DNA from: Perilla frutescens
Taxonomy: Eukaryota; Streptophyta; Magnoliopsida; Lamiales; Lamiaceae
DNA length: 64,000 nucleotides
Direction of reading: 5' to 3'
NCBI GenBank assembly: GCA_026008535.1
Contig: BRKX01000011.1
Coordinates: forward strand, 44,624,183 to 44,688,182
The notes under the pieces are model-generated. The model saw only the letters and a list, made by a program, of their open reading frames with translations. It searched no databases and was not told where the DNA came from. A program made the position numbers and the translations under genes. This document shows positions 10,754 through 22,484 of the stretch, in pieces; position 1 is the stretch's first letter, and every line of letters begins with the position of its first letter.

Positions 10754-12368
10754 ATGGCTGAACCTGCTCCCTTGATCCGAGAGTTGGGCCGTCATCGAAA
10801 TAATAGGCCGATTTGCATCATTCTACCTACCATCGCCCACAATGCAGAGATTCAGCCGGGGTTCATACAAGTGCTACCCAAATTCAGTGACGCACCTGGA
10901 GAGAGTGCGCACACACATTTAGCAGAGTTCGACTGGATTTGCTCTACCCTGCGTCCTCAAGGCTTTACAGACGAAAACCTGCGCTTGTTAACTTTCTCAC
11001 ACACATTGCAAGGCTGAGCAAGGGAATGGCTTTTTGATCTCCCACCAGCTTCGATTACTACATGGGATGAGATGCAAGAGCAGTTCCTATGCAAATTTTT
11101 CCCAGAGTCACGAGCTGCAAATCTTAGAATGGCCATCAGCAGCATTAAGCAAAAATCTAATGAAAGTCTAGCTAATTATTGGGCGCGATTTCAGCAGTTG
11201 TGCCGAAGATGCCCAGATCACGGGTTCTCTGATTTTCAGTTATTCACTAACTATTTTTACTATGGTATGTCAACTTTTGATAGGAAGATCGTGGATGCTG
11301 CTAGTGGAGGGTCTCTCACCAACAAGACTCTAGCAGAGGCGAAACAGCTCATCATCGACATGGTCTCCGGTGGCCAGCAATATGAGGATGGTGATGATGA
11401 CAGATACTGGTCTGTGAAGGGAGTTGAGACAGCAGAAAATTCCGGAGTTAATGAGAAGATTGATGCTCTGACTTCTCTTGTCCGAGGTCTAGCTATGGTG
11501 CAGACACATAACACATATGATCCAGGTGAGAGGACCACTCGAACATCGGTTGGAAGCAGCCGCAGGGCAGTCAGTATGCCCAAACTGACCGATCTGCACC
11601 GAGCATGACAGATATCATGAAGTGTCTGGACAAAAGCAGTGCCCTGGTGAACAATTTGGTACAAAGTCAGAAGGCTTTCCAGCAAGAAACACAAGCCGCC
11701 CTAGGCAATATGGGCACACAGATCACTCAGCTTGCCACTCAATTGAACAAGATGCAGGCGAATCAAGGCAAACTCCATTTCCAAACTGAAATGAATCCAA
11801 GAGCGCATGTTTGCGCTATCACTTTGAGAAGTGCAGAGGAGTTAGTTGAGTTGGAGGCTAAAAAGGAAAAGAACCCGCAGTATGGGCAAACTGCACAGAC
11901 TGAAAACAAATCCAGTGCAGAAGAAGAACAACCAGCTGCCGAGTCTGCCCTTACTGAGGTGAAATCTGAATCCAAAATTTCTAACTCTCTGGTTGCTGCA
12001 CCTTTTCTATCCAGGTTGATTCGAAACAAGAAAGAGGATGATGAGAAGGAGATCCTCGAGCTATTTAAGAATGTACCTTTTGGTGGGCTGGCTGAAACCG
12101 CTGCAATAACAGATGAAGACGAGGAGATTTGAGATGTCATCATGCAGCTGTATACCATCAATGAATTTCCAACTCAGAACCTGACAGGCCGTATGCCCTT
12201 ACTGACCAACTCGAAGCCATTTTTACCATCTCATGTGAAGGCCCCTTACTGGAGCTGAAGGGGCAAGAAGCAAGGTTGGTCAAGCTTTTGAAGAAACTAA
12301 AAAGAGTGGGGATGGAAACGATTTCTTTTGATAAGGGTAGATTTGCTACCCCTGAAATTGTCTCATGA
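10754..12368 (+). pseudogene. gag: gag, unit A
   Basis: The ATG lies about 80 bp after the primer site (MAEPAPLIRELGRHRNN). The frame contains the Retrotrans_gag core (FPESRAANLRMAISSIKQ, then NYWARFQQLCRRCPDH), a linker with acidic runs and a Gln-rich coiled stretch (QTQAALGNMGTQITQLATQL type). The intact protein would be about 537 residues and would form the virus-like particle. Copy A has a nonsense codon at 11015-11017 (CGA to TGA by comparison with C), a one-base deletion near 11530 that shifts into the frame used from 11605 to 12132, a further stop at 12130-12132 and more indels afterwards. The terminal residues TPEIVS and stop are at 12366-12368. No zinc knuckle is apparent. It is not translatable as a full gag. 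Confidence 0.8.
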
Positions 12369-12535
12369 TCGAGTTCTACTTGTGTCGAGCCTCGGACGTT
12401 AAATAAGGGTGCTTCTCGAGAGGCAACCCGAGCTTTTCTTGCTTTATTTCATTTTTTTTCTTATTTCAGTTAGTTGCTTACATGTTCTGCAAAAAAAAAA
12501 AAAAAAAAAAAATTCTAGTCCAGCCTTTTCATGCA

Positions 12536-12663
12536 GGTACCTTTTCTAGCGCTGCCCCTACCCTTGCCGAGGTCATGGAGTTGTTTGAGCATTACACACC
12601 AAGCTGGGCCACTGCACTTGAGCGTCGTCTGTATGCCCTTACTGACCGTCTCTCCCATTGATT
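12536..12663 (+). other. Conserved short frame after gag, unit A
   Basis: A frame of about 42 codons reads GTFSSAAPTLAEVMELFEHY then TPSWATALERRLYALTDRLS and H-stop. The same frame is open in units B (14880-15007) and C (19646-19774) despite substitutions and nearby indels. It could be a leftover of pol or a small coding exon. No domain is recognised. Confidence 0.4.
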
Positions 12664-12781
12664 GCCAGTTTGCCCTCTTTATCCCTTTGTTTTTATTTTC
12701 TTTTGTTCATGTTGTGTCCATTTTTTTTTGCTCTCTTCCCTGCACAGTGAGGACACTGTATTGTCCAAGTGTGGAGGAGGA

Positions 12782-13014
12782 GGAATATTTCTAATTATTT
12801 GTTTAAACCCGTTGCTCGTGTGTGTATTTTAATTCCTTGTTATTTAATTATTTTCGTGCACCACAGTTTATACCCATAAATTTCCCCCCTTTTAAAGTTG
12901 GTTTCTGCAGATTGGAAGTATAGAATAATTCTCGCCGGTCCTTTAGGAGTACTGTGCAGTGTGGGCAAACCGACTGTTGTCGGAACTTTTATTTTTGGTG
13001 GAAACGACGCACCA
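12782..13014 (+). repeat. LTR remnant B (3' end only)
   Basis: It corresponds to the last 253 bp of LTR A with about a 20-bp internal gap. On its left it is fused directly to the post-gag sequence GTGTGGAGGAGGA of unit A. A deletion or unequal exchange has thus removed the 3' region of unit A and most of this LTR, with GGAGGAA-type microhomology at the joint. Confidence 0.8.
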
Positions 13015-13018
13015 AATT

Positions 13019-13036
13019 TGGCGCCGTTGCCGGGGA
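13019..13036 (+). promoter_or_regulatory. Primer binding site, unit B
   Basis: Identical 18-base tRNA-Asp-type primer site, 4 bp after the end of the LTR remnant. Confidence 0.85.
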
Positions 13037-13116
13037 TCGGTTTTAAGCAGTTATTATTCTAATATTTTCAGTTTGCAATTTTTTCTTTTTTTGGTTTTTC
13101 TTTATTCGCAGGAAAC

Positions 13117-14716
13117 ATGGCTAAACCTGCTCCCTTGATTCGAGAGTTGGGCCGTCATCGAAACAATAGGTCGATTTGCATCGTTCTACGTACCATCGCC
13201 CACAATGCAGAGATTCGGCCGGGGTTCATACAACTGCTACCCAAATTCAGTGACGCACCTGGAGAGAGTGTGCACACACATTTAGTAGAGTTCGACTGGA
13301 TTTGCTCTACCCTGCGTCCTCAAGGCTTTACGGATGACAACCTGCGCTTGTTAACTTTCTCACACACATTGCAAGACCGAGCAAGGGAATGACTTTTTGA
13401 TCTCCCACCAGCTTCGATTACTACATGGGATGAGATGGAGGAGTAGTTCCTATGCAAATTTTTCCCAGAGTCACGAGCTGCGAATCTTAGAATGGCCATC
13501 AGCAGCATCAAGCAAAAATCTAATGAAAGTCTAGCTAATTATTGGGCGCGATTTCAGCAGTTGTGCCGAAGATGCCCAGATCACAGGTTCTCTGATTATC
13601 AGTTATTTACTAACTATTTTTACTGTGGTATGTCAACTTTTGATAGGAAGATCGTGGATGCTGCATGCGGAGGGTCTCTCACCAACAAGACTCTAGTAGA
13701 AGTGAAACAGCTCATCATCGACATGGTCTCCGGTGGCCAGCAATATGAGGATGATGATGATGACAGATACTGGTCTGTGAAGGGAGTTGAGAGAGCAGAA
13801 AATTCCAGAGTTAATAAGAAGATTGATGCTCTAACTTCTCTTGTCCGAGGTCTAGCTATGGTGCAGACACATAACACATATGATCCAAGTGAGAGGGACC
13901 ATTCAAACATCGGCTGGAGGCAGCCGCAGGGCAGTCAGTATACCCAAACTGACCGATCTGCACCCAGCATGACAGATATCATGAAGTGTCTGGACAAAAG
14001 CAGTGCCCTGGTGAACAATTTGGTACAAAGTCAGAAGGCTTTCCAGCAAGAAACACAAGCCGCCCTAGGCAGTATGGGCACACAGATCACTCAGCTTGCC
14101 ACTCAATTGAACAAGATGCAGGCGAATCAAGGCAAACTCCCTTTCCAAACTGAAATGAATCCAAGAGCGCATGTTTGCGCTATCACTTTGAGAAGTGCAG
14201 AGGAGTTAGTTGAGTTGGAGGCTAAGAAGGAAAAGAACTCGCAGTATGGGCAACTGCACAGATTGAAAACAAATCCAGTGCAGAAGAAGAACAACCAGCT
14301 GCCGAGTCTGCCCTTACTGAGGTGAAATCGGAATCCAAAATTTCTAACTCTCTGGTTGCTGCACCTTTTCCATCCACGTTGATTCGAAACAAGAAATAAG
14401 ATGATGAGAAGGAGATCCTCGAGCTATTCAAGAAGGTACGTTTTGGTGGGCTGGCTGAAACCGCTGCAATAACAGATGAAGACGAGGATATTCGAGATGT
14501 CATCATGCAGCTGTATACCACCAATGAATTTCCAACTCAGAACCTGACAGGTCGTATGCCCTTACTGACCAACTCGAAGCCATTTTTACCATCTCATGTG
14601 AAGGCCCCCGTACTGGAGCTGAAGGGGTAAGAAGCAAGGTTGGTCGAGCTTTTGAAGAAACTAAAAAGAGTGGGGATGTAAGGGGTAGATTTGCTACCCC
14701 TGAAATTGTCTCATAA
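13117..14716 (+). pseudogene. gag: gag, unit B
   Basis: It has the same organisation as unit A, starting MAKPAPLIRELGRHRNN. Nonsense codons occur at 13390-13392 (TGG to TGA, shared with unit C) and 13447-13449 (GAGGAGTAG). A one-base deletion near 14250 shifts the frame after GQL, and a TAA lies at about 14397. The central part (13492-14250) is open for about 250 codons and holds the gag core and the Gln-rich coiled region. The terminal TPEIVS-stop is at 14714-14716. Confidence 0.8.
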
Positions 14717-16427
14717 TCGAGTTCTACTTGTGTCGAGTCTCGGACGTTAAATAAGGGCGCTTTTCGGGAGGCAACCCGAGCTTTTCTTGCTTTATTTCAT
14801 TTTTTTCTTATTTCAGTTAGTTGCTTACATGTTCTGTAAAAAAATAAATAAATAAAAATTCTAGTCCTGCCTTTTCATGCAGGTACCTTTTCTAGCGCTG
14901 CCCCTACCCTTGCCGAGCTCATGGAGTTGTTTAAGCATTACACACCAAGCTGGGCCACTGCACTTGAGCGTCGTCTGTATGCCCTTACTGACCGTCTCTC
15001 CCATTGATTGCCAGTTTGGCCTCTTTATCCCTTCGTTTTTATTTTCTTTCGTTCATGTTGTGTCCATTTTTCTAATTTTTTTAATTTTTTGGCTCTCTTC
15101 CCTGCACAGTGAGGACACTGTATTGTCCAAGTGTGGGGGGGAGGAAGTTGCTATTTTGTGTCTGGTTCTTTTCGAAAAAAAATAAAAAATTTGTTTTGCT
15201 TGTTTTTGTTGAGTATTGGCTGCCTGAGATTGAATTATACAAGAAGGACGGGTTATAGCATGGATTGTCTTGGTTTATTTGATTGATTCTCTTGTTATTG
15301 AATTGTGCTAATGCTCGTATGTATTCTTGAAAGACGAAATATGCAACTTGATCAACTTTTGATGAGCTTAGAAACGTAAGATTTGAGCCTTTTGAGCATG
15401 TTATATATATTGAAAGCTCAATTTCATTCTTTTGATGAGTGTGTCGGATTTGAATGCTGAATTTCTGATTTGCCTTGCTGCCATTTTCATACTGCTTGTG
15501 AGTTTCCTTTTGCATGAAAATGATAAAGGCATGTAGGATTACCCATTGCTTTGGCCTGAATAAATTATCCATACCCGACACTAACCCTTAGTGAGCTCGT
15601 TTGTGCCTGAATCCTCTCTTTCTTGATAACCACTAAATATTTCAGCCTTAGCTTGTTTTGGCCTGCTCTTGTCCCTTGAAAGCATGTAAGTTATATTGGA
15701 TTGTGTTGAGATGAGTTCGAAATTTACTTGAAGACAGTTAGTGCTGGAAGATTGAAGAGAAAAAAATGTAAAGTCATGTTCTATTCCATAAAAAAAAGAG
15801 TACTCAATGAGAAAGAAAGAAAAAAAAAAGAAAAAAAAAGAAAAAATGGGCAGTATACCCATACTGGACGTGGAGGAAATAGGGTTGCACCAGATTGATG
15901 TTAATTTTTGTTGCCCTATAGTGTTTTTGAAGACCAACACTCAACTTGGAATTGATTGAGCTATTTGATAAGTTATAGCCGACTTTGAAGATTGTATTTT
16001 GATGTGCTTACATGTTTTCACATATTTGAGCCACTTTACCCAAATTATCCTACCTATGTACACCCTAGCCCCATTACAACCTGTTTCAAAGACCTTTTGA
16101 TTTGTGCATAGCTCTCACTTGTTGATAATGGTTTTGACATATGGGCAAATCTATGTTTGAAGGTATCAAGTCATGACTTGTGTGAATTAAATTATATCCT
16201 TATTTTCTTTTGAGAGAAATTGAGCGAACCTTGGTGAGACAGGATTGAGTTTGCATATTTTTTTTACTTGAATGAAGAGCATGTGTACAGTTTCATGAAA
16301 TAAGAGAATGGTTAGTGGACTGTGGATGGTTGTGTTTTGATTCTGACTTTGAGTATTTTTCAGTTTAAGGCAGTCGATGCTTGTTCTGTGTTTATGTTTA
16401 GAAGCTCGAGGACGAGCATAGTCTAAG
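14717..16427 (+). other. 3' non-coding region of unit B
   Basis: After gag come a conserved GGCAACCCGAGC block, the short conserved frame (14880-15007), a first G-run (AAGTGTGGGGGGGAGGAAG at about 15130) and 1.3 kb of non-coding sequence. This includes an A-rich tract at 15823-15846 and the conserved AGCTCGAGGACGAGCATAGT just before the polypurine tract. No pol motif appears in any frame. Confidence 0.7.
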
Positions 16428-16439
16428 TGTGGGGGGGTT
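16428..16439 (+). promoter_or_regulatory. Polypurine tract before LTR C
   Basis: TGTGGGGGGGTT-type run immediately preceding the TGATCGGG start of LTR C. The equivalent tract before LTR D is at about 21172-21183. Confidence 0.7.
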
Positions 16440-17792
16440 TGATCGGGCTTATTCTACTTGTTCTCATTTATGCTATTTCATGCCTTAACCACTCGTTCAC
16501 TGCATGTTTTGGAAAGATTTGATGTGTTTTTAGGAGATGTGCAGGTGGAAGGAATGAAGTGAAGAAATGCTCCATCTTTTGAAGAATGCAAGCAAGCAGC
16601 TCGCAATACAGTCGGTTTGGGCATACCGCCAGAGGCATGGGCCGAGAAAATTCAAGAACTGAAGTTGTGCGCGACTTGGGCCTGTTTTTTGCGAAAATCT
16701 GATCCAGCCCAAGTTCTAGACGCGGATTTGTGATCTTCATAGCCAAAAAGGAGTCCTATCCTTGGAAACTTCCTAGTCTAGATATAGAAGATTTATTTCC
16801 TTGTTGGATGCTTAATTTTAGGGATAGCTTTTGATATATTAGGATTTATTTTGACTAGAAGAGATATTCCATCTCAGAAACGCAGCAACAGCAGTGAGAG
16901 ACGCTGCTGCAGATTTTATTCATCTTTTTCACTTTTCTATGGTATTCTGCTACACGATATTTTGGTGTTCAAATTTAATTATGAATTCGAGCTAGACTTT
17001 CTCCATTCCGGGATCAACTCACGAAACTCTGGCCAATTAAATCTGTGAGATCTAAACATTTTTTTTTCTCGATTAATTCATGCATGTGTATTTATTATCC
17101 TCCGTAAGTCGAGTCGTGATTGTTTTGATTAAACCGAGTAGTCGCGAATATTCGGAGTATAGGAATTATTCACTACCCAATTAATTCGGCCATACGTAAT
17201 CGTGGTTTAGGATTAATTAGTGGTAAAATCAGTAGCTAATACCGTGGGGATAATAATCTGGTTCGGTGATCCTGTGTCAGAGTTCGCTAGATTAGAATCG
17301 GGTTTCTCTCGAGCATAAAGCAATCGGCTAATTAAATCTATAAGAGTGTCTCTTTTGGGTTGTTAGTTGATTAGAGAAAATGTGTGGTGATGTGTCTTCC
17401 TGCCATTCGAGAAAATACGGAGAAATAGGGATGTGTCAATAAATGTCTTCGGCATCCGCAACTGATTTACATGTGATAATTAATTGTATTCTTGAATCGA
17501 TGATCAATATAATTGTGCCAGAGTGGAGTAGTTGATATCCGGAATATTTCTAATTATTTGTTTAAATCTGTTGCTCGTGTGTGTATTTTAATTCCTTGTT
17601 ATTTAATTATTTTCGTGCACCACAGTTTATATCCATAAAGTTCCCCCCTTTTAAAGTTGGTTTCTACAGATTGGAAGTATAGAATAATTCTCGCCGATCC
17701 TTTGGGAGACGATCTCGCTCGCCACTGTATTGTGCATAGTGGGCAAACCGACTGTTGTTGGAACTTTTATTTTTGGTGGAAACGACACACCA
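16440..17792 (+). repeat. LTR C of the gag-only array
   Basis: A complete 1,353-bp LTR from TGATCGGG to ACACACCA. It serves as the 3' LTR of unit B and the 5' LTR of unit C. Confidence 0.9.
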
Positions 17793-17797
17793 AATTT

Positions 17798-17815
17798 TGG
17801 CGCCGTTGCCGGGGA
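17798..17815 (+). promoter_or_regulatory. Primer binding site, unit C
   Basis: Identical 18-base tRNA-Asp-type site, 5 bp after the LTR. Confidence 0.85.
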
Positions 17816-17895
17816 TCGGTTTTAAGCAGTTATTATTCTAATATTTTCAGTTTGTAATTTTTTCTTTTCCTTGTTTTTCTTTATTCGCAGGAAAC

Positions 17896-19511
17896 ATGGC
17901 TGAATCTGCTCCCTTGATCCGAGAATTGGGCCGTCATCGAAACAATAGGCTGATTTGCATCGTTCTACCTACCATCGCCGACAATGCAGAGATTCGGCCG
18001 GGGTTCATACAAGTGCTACCCAAATTCAGTGACGCACCTGGAGAGAGTGCGCACACGCATTTAGCAGAGTTCGACTGGATTTGCTCTACCCTGCGTCCTC
18101 AAGGCTTTACGGACGACAACCTGCGCTTGTTAACTTTCTCACACACATTGCAAGGCCGAGCAAGGGAATGACTTTTTGATCTCCCACCAGCTTCGATTAC
18201 TACATGGGATGAGATGGAGGACCAGTTCCTATGCAAATTTTTTCCAGAGTCACGAGCTGCGAATCTTAGAATGGCCATCAGCAGCATCAAGCAAAAATCT
18301 AATGAAAGTCTAGCTAATTATTGGGCGCGATTTCAGCAGTTGTGCCGAAGATGTCCAGATCACGGATTCTCTGATTTTCAGTTATTCACTAACTATTTTT
18401 ACTGTGGTATGTCAACTTTTGATAGGAAGATCGTGGATGCTGCTTGCGGAGGGTCTCTCACCAACAAGATTCTAGCAGAGGCGAAACAGCTCATCATCGA
18501 CATGGTCTCCGGTGGCCAGCAATATGAGGATGATGATGATGACAGATACTGGTCTTTGAAGGGAGTTGAAAGAGCAGAAAATTCCGGAGTTAATGAGAAG
18601 ATTGATGCTCTGACTTCTCTTATCCGAGGTCTAGCTATGGTGCAGACACATAACACATATGATCCAGGTGAGAGGGACCATTCGAACTTCCGCTGGAGGC
18701 AGCCGCAGGGCAGTCAGTATGCCCATACTGACCGATCGGCACCGAGCATGACAGATATCATGAAGTGTCTGGAGAAAAGCAGTGCCTTGGTGAACAATTT
18801 GGCACAAAGTCAGAAGGCTTTCCAGCAAGAAACACAAGCCGCCCTAGGCATTATGGGCACACAGATCACTCAGCTTGCCACTCAATTGAACAAGATGCAG
18901 GCGAATCAAGGCAAACTCCCTTTCCAAACTGAAATGAATCCAAGAGCGCATGTTTGCGCTATCATTTTGAGAAGTGCAGAGGAGTTAGTTGAGTTGGAGG
19001 CTAAGAAGGAAAAGAACCCGCAGTGTGGGCAAACTGCACAGACTGAAAACAAATCCAGTGCAGAAGAAGAACAACCAGCTGCCGAGTCTGCCCTTAATGA
19101 GGTGAAATCTCAATCCAAAATTTCTAACTCTCTGGTTGCTGCACCTTTTCCATCCAGGTTGATTCAAAACAAGAAAGAGGATGATGAAAAGGAGATCCTT
19201 GAGCTATTCAAGAAGGTACCTTTTGGTGGGCTGGCTGAAATCGCTGCAATAACAGATGAAGACGAGGAGATTCGAGATGTCATCATGCGGCTGTACCCAC
19301 CAATGAATTTCTAACTCTAAGTCTGATGGGCCGTATGCCCTTACCGACCAACTCAGAACCAATTTTACCAGCTCATGTGAAGACCCCAGTGTTGGAGCTG
19401 AAAGGGCAAGAAGCAAGGATGGTTGAGCTTTTGAGGAAGCATAAAGGTGTGAGGATGGAGACGACTACTTTTGACAGGGGTAGATCTGTTACCCCTGAAA
19501 TTGTCTATTGA
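17896..19511 (+). pseudogene. gag: gag, unit C (best preserved)
   Basis: It starts MAESAPLIRELGRHRNN. One nonsense codon at 18169-18171 (TGG to TGA, the same as in unit B) is followed by an uninterrupted frame of more than 370 codons to 19314. This contains the gag core (SLANYWARFQQLCRRCPDH), an acidic patch, the Gln-rich coiled segment and an Ala/Glu-rich tail. A small indel near 19295 then shifts the frame. The last part (MPLPTNSEPILPAHVKTPV... to TPEIVY-stop) is open in another frame up to 19511. Two lesions thus separate it from a full-length frame of about 537 codons. Confidence 0.85.
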
Positions 19512-21171
19512 TCGTTCCTTTCATATGTCGAGCCTCGAACGTTAAATAAGGGCGCTTCTCGGGAGGCAACCCGAGCATTTATTTGCTTTCTATTTTTATT
19601 TTATGTTTATTGTTAAAAAAAAACGTTCTAGTCCAACCTTCTAGTGCAGATACCTCTTATAGCGCTGCCCCTACCCTTGCCGAGCTCATGGAGCTGTTTG
19701 ACCATTACACATCAAGCTGGACTACTGCACTTGAGCGTCATCCGTATGCCCTTACTGGCTGTCTCTCCCCTTGATTGCGAGTTTGCTCTCTCCTTCTCTC
19801 TCCCTTTATTTTTATTTTCTTTCATTCATGTTGTGTTCATTTTGTTGACTCTTTTTCCTACACAGTGAGGACACTGTGTTGTCTAAGTGTGGGGGGGAGG
19901 AAGTTGCTATTTTGTGTCTAGTTCTTTTCGAAAAAAAAATTTGTTTTGCTTGTTTTTGTTGAGTATTGGCTGCCTGAGATTGAATTATACAAGGAGGACG
20001 GGTTATAGCATGGATTGTCTTGGTTTGTTTGATTGATTCTCTTGTGATTGAATTGTGCTAATGCTCATATGTATTCTTGGAAGACGAAATATGTAACTTG
20101 ATCAAATTTTGATGAGCTTCGTAAACGTGAGATTTGAGCCTTTTGAGCATCTTATATATATTGAAAGCTCAATTTCATTCTTTTGATGAGTATGTCGGAT
20201 TTGAATGCTGAATTTCTGATTTGCCTTGTTGCCATGGTCATACTGCTTGTGAGTTTCCTTTTGCATGAAAATGATAAAGGCATGTAGGATTACCCATTGC
20301 TTTGGCCTGAATAAATTATCCATACCGACACTAACCCTTAGTGAGCTCGTTTGTGCCTGAATCCTTTTTTTCTTGATAGCCACTAAATATTTCAGCCTTA
20401 GCTTGTTTTTGTCTGCTCTTGTCCCTTGAAAGCATGTAAGTTATATTGGATTGTGTTGAGATGAGTTCGAAATTTACTTGAAGACAGTTAGTGCTGGAAG
20501 ATTGAAAAAAAAATGTAAAGTCATGTTCTATTCCATAAAAAAAAAAAGAGTACTCAATGAGAAAGAAAGAAAAAAAAAAAGAAAAAAAAGAAAAAATGGG
20601 CAGTATGCCCATACTGGACGTGGAGGAAATAGGGTTGCACCCGATTGATGTTAATTTTTGTTGCCCTATATTGTTTTTGAAGACCAACACTCAACTTGGA
20701 ATTCATTGAGCTATTTGATAAGTTATAGCCGACTTTGAAGATTGTATTTTGATATGCTTACATGTTTTCACTTCTTTGAGCCACTTATCCAAATTATCCT
20801 ACCTAAGCACCCTATCCCCATTATAACCCGTTTCAAAGACCTTTTGATTTGTGCATCGTTCTTACTTGCTCAGTAGTGGTTTTGACATATGGGCAAATCT
20901 ATGTTTGAAGGTATCAAGTCGTGACTTGTGTGAATTAAATTCTGTCCTTACTTTCTTTTGAGAGAAATTGAGCGAACCTTGGTGAGGCAGGATTGAGTTG
21001 CACGTTTTTTACTTGAATGAAGAGCATGTGTTTATTTCATGAAATAAGAGAATGGTTACTGGACTGTGGATGGTTGTGTTTTGATTCTGACTTTGAGTAT
21101 TTTTCAGTTTAAGGCAGCCGATGCTTGTTCTGTGTTTATGTTAAGAAGCTCGAGGATGAGCATAGTCTAAC
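19512..21171 (+). other. 3' non-coding region of unit C
   Basis: Collinear with the region after gag in unit B: the conserved short frame (19646-19774), the first G-run near 19889, an A-rich tract near 20570-20595 and the GAAGCTCGAGGATGAGCATAG block before the polypurine tract. No enzyme-coding sequence. Confidence 0.7.
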
Positions 21172-21183
21172 TGTGGGGGGGTT

Positions 21184-22484
21184 TGATCGGGCTTATTCTA
21201 CTTGTTCTCATTTATGCTATTTCATGCCTTAACCACTCGTTCACTGCATGTTTTGGAAAGATTTGATGTGTTTTTAGGAGATGTGCAGGTGGAAGGAATG
21301 AAGTGAAGAAATGCTCCATCTTTTGAAGAATGCAAGCAAGCAGCTCGCAATACAGTTGGTTTGGGCATACCGCCAGAGGCATGGGCCGAGAAAATTCAAG
21401 AACTGAAGTTGTGCGCGACTTGGGCCTGTTTTGTGCGAAAATCTAATCCAGCCCAAGTTCTAGACGCGGATTTATGATCTTCATAGCCTAAAAGGAGTCC
21501 TATCCTTGGAAACTTCGTAGTCTAAATATAGAAGATTTATTTCCTTGTTGGATGCTTAATTTTAGGGATAGCTTTTGATATATTAGGATTTATTTTGACT
21601 AGAATAGATTGGATTCCATCTCAGAAACGCAGCAACAGCAGCCAGAGACGCTGCTGCAGATTTTATTCATCTTCTTCACTTTTCTATGGTATTCTGCTAC
21701 ACGAGCTAGACTTTCTCCATTCCGGGATCAACTCACGAAGCTCTGGCCAATTAAATCTGTGAGATCTAAATGTTTTTTTCTCGATTAATTCATGTATGTG
21801 TATTTATTATCCTCCGTAAGTCGAGTCATGATTGTTTCGATTAAACCGAGTAGTCGCGAATATTCGGAGTATAGGAATTAATCACTAGCCAATTAATTCG
21901 GCCATACGTAATCGTGGTTTAGGATTAATTAGTGGTAAAATCATTAGCTAATACCGTGGGGATAATAATCTGATTCGGTGATCCTGTGTCAGAGTTCGCT
22001 AGATTAGAATCGGGTTTCTCTCGAGAATAAAGCAATCGGCTAATTAAATCTATAAGAGCGTCTCTTTTGGGCTGTTAGTTGATTAGAGAAAATGCGTGGT
22101 GAAGTGTCTTCCTGCCATTCGAGAAAATACGGAGAAATAGGGATGTGTCAGTAAGTGTCTTCGGCATCCGCAACTGATTTACATGTGATAATTAATTGTA
22201 TTCTTGAATCGAGGATCAGTATAATTGTGCCAGAGTGGAGTAGTTGATATCCGGAATATTTCTAATTAATTGTTTAAACCCGTTGCTCGTGTGTGTATTT
22301 TAATTCCTTGTTATTTAATTATTTTCGTGCACTACAGTTTATACCCATAAATTTCCCCCTCTTTAAAGTTGGTTTCTGCAGATTGGAAGTATAGAATAAT
22401 TATCGCCGGTCCTTTGGGAGACGATCTCGCTCGCCACTGTACTGTGCAGTGTGGGCAAACCGACTGTTGTTGGAACTTTTATTT
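21184..22484 (+). repeat. LTR D, lacking its last 20 bp
   Basis: Collinear with LTR C up to GGAACTTTTATTT, apart from an internal gap of about 35 bp near 21705. The terminal TTGGTGGAAACGACACACCA present in LTR C is missing, and the MULE terminal repeat resumes at once. No target-site duplication can be read at this end. Confidence 0.85.

Larger units (their letters stand above)
9295..22484 (+). mobile_element. Gag-only LTR retrotransposon array (TR-GAG type), four LTRs and three gag regions
   Basis: The order is LTR A (9295-10650), gag A, LTR remnant B (12782-13014), gag B, LTR C (16440-17792), gag C, LTR D (21184-22484). Each internal region begins with a primer site TGGCGCCGTTGCCGGGGA, and units B and C end with a G-rich polypurine tract. 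No protease, reverse transcriptase, RNase H or integrase is detectable in any unit, which matches the non-autonomous class described as terminal-repeat retrotransposons with a GAG domain. The array looks like the product of unequal recombination between LTRs or tandem copies. It is inserted in the right TIR of the MULE. A solo LTR of the same family at 55959-57303 independently fixes the LTR ends as TGAT...CACCA. Parent lineage (Tat/Athila-like Ty3/gypsy) is inferred from the primer site and polypurine-tract context. Confidence 0.85.

Noticed and set aside
15581..15940. 119-codon minus-strand frame repeated at 20331-20690
   Set aside because: Lies on the reverse of the 3' non-coding region of the gag-only element and includes a translated poly-A tract. 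Preserved only because the repeats are similar.
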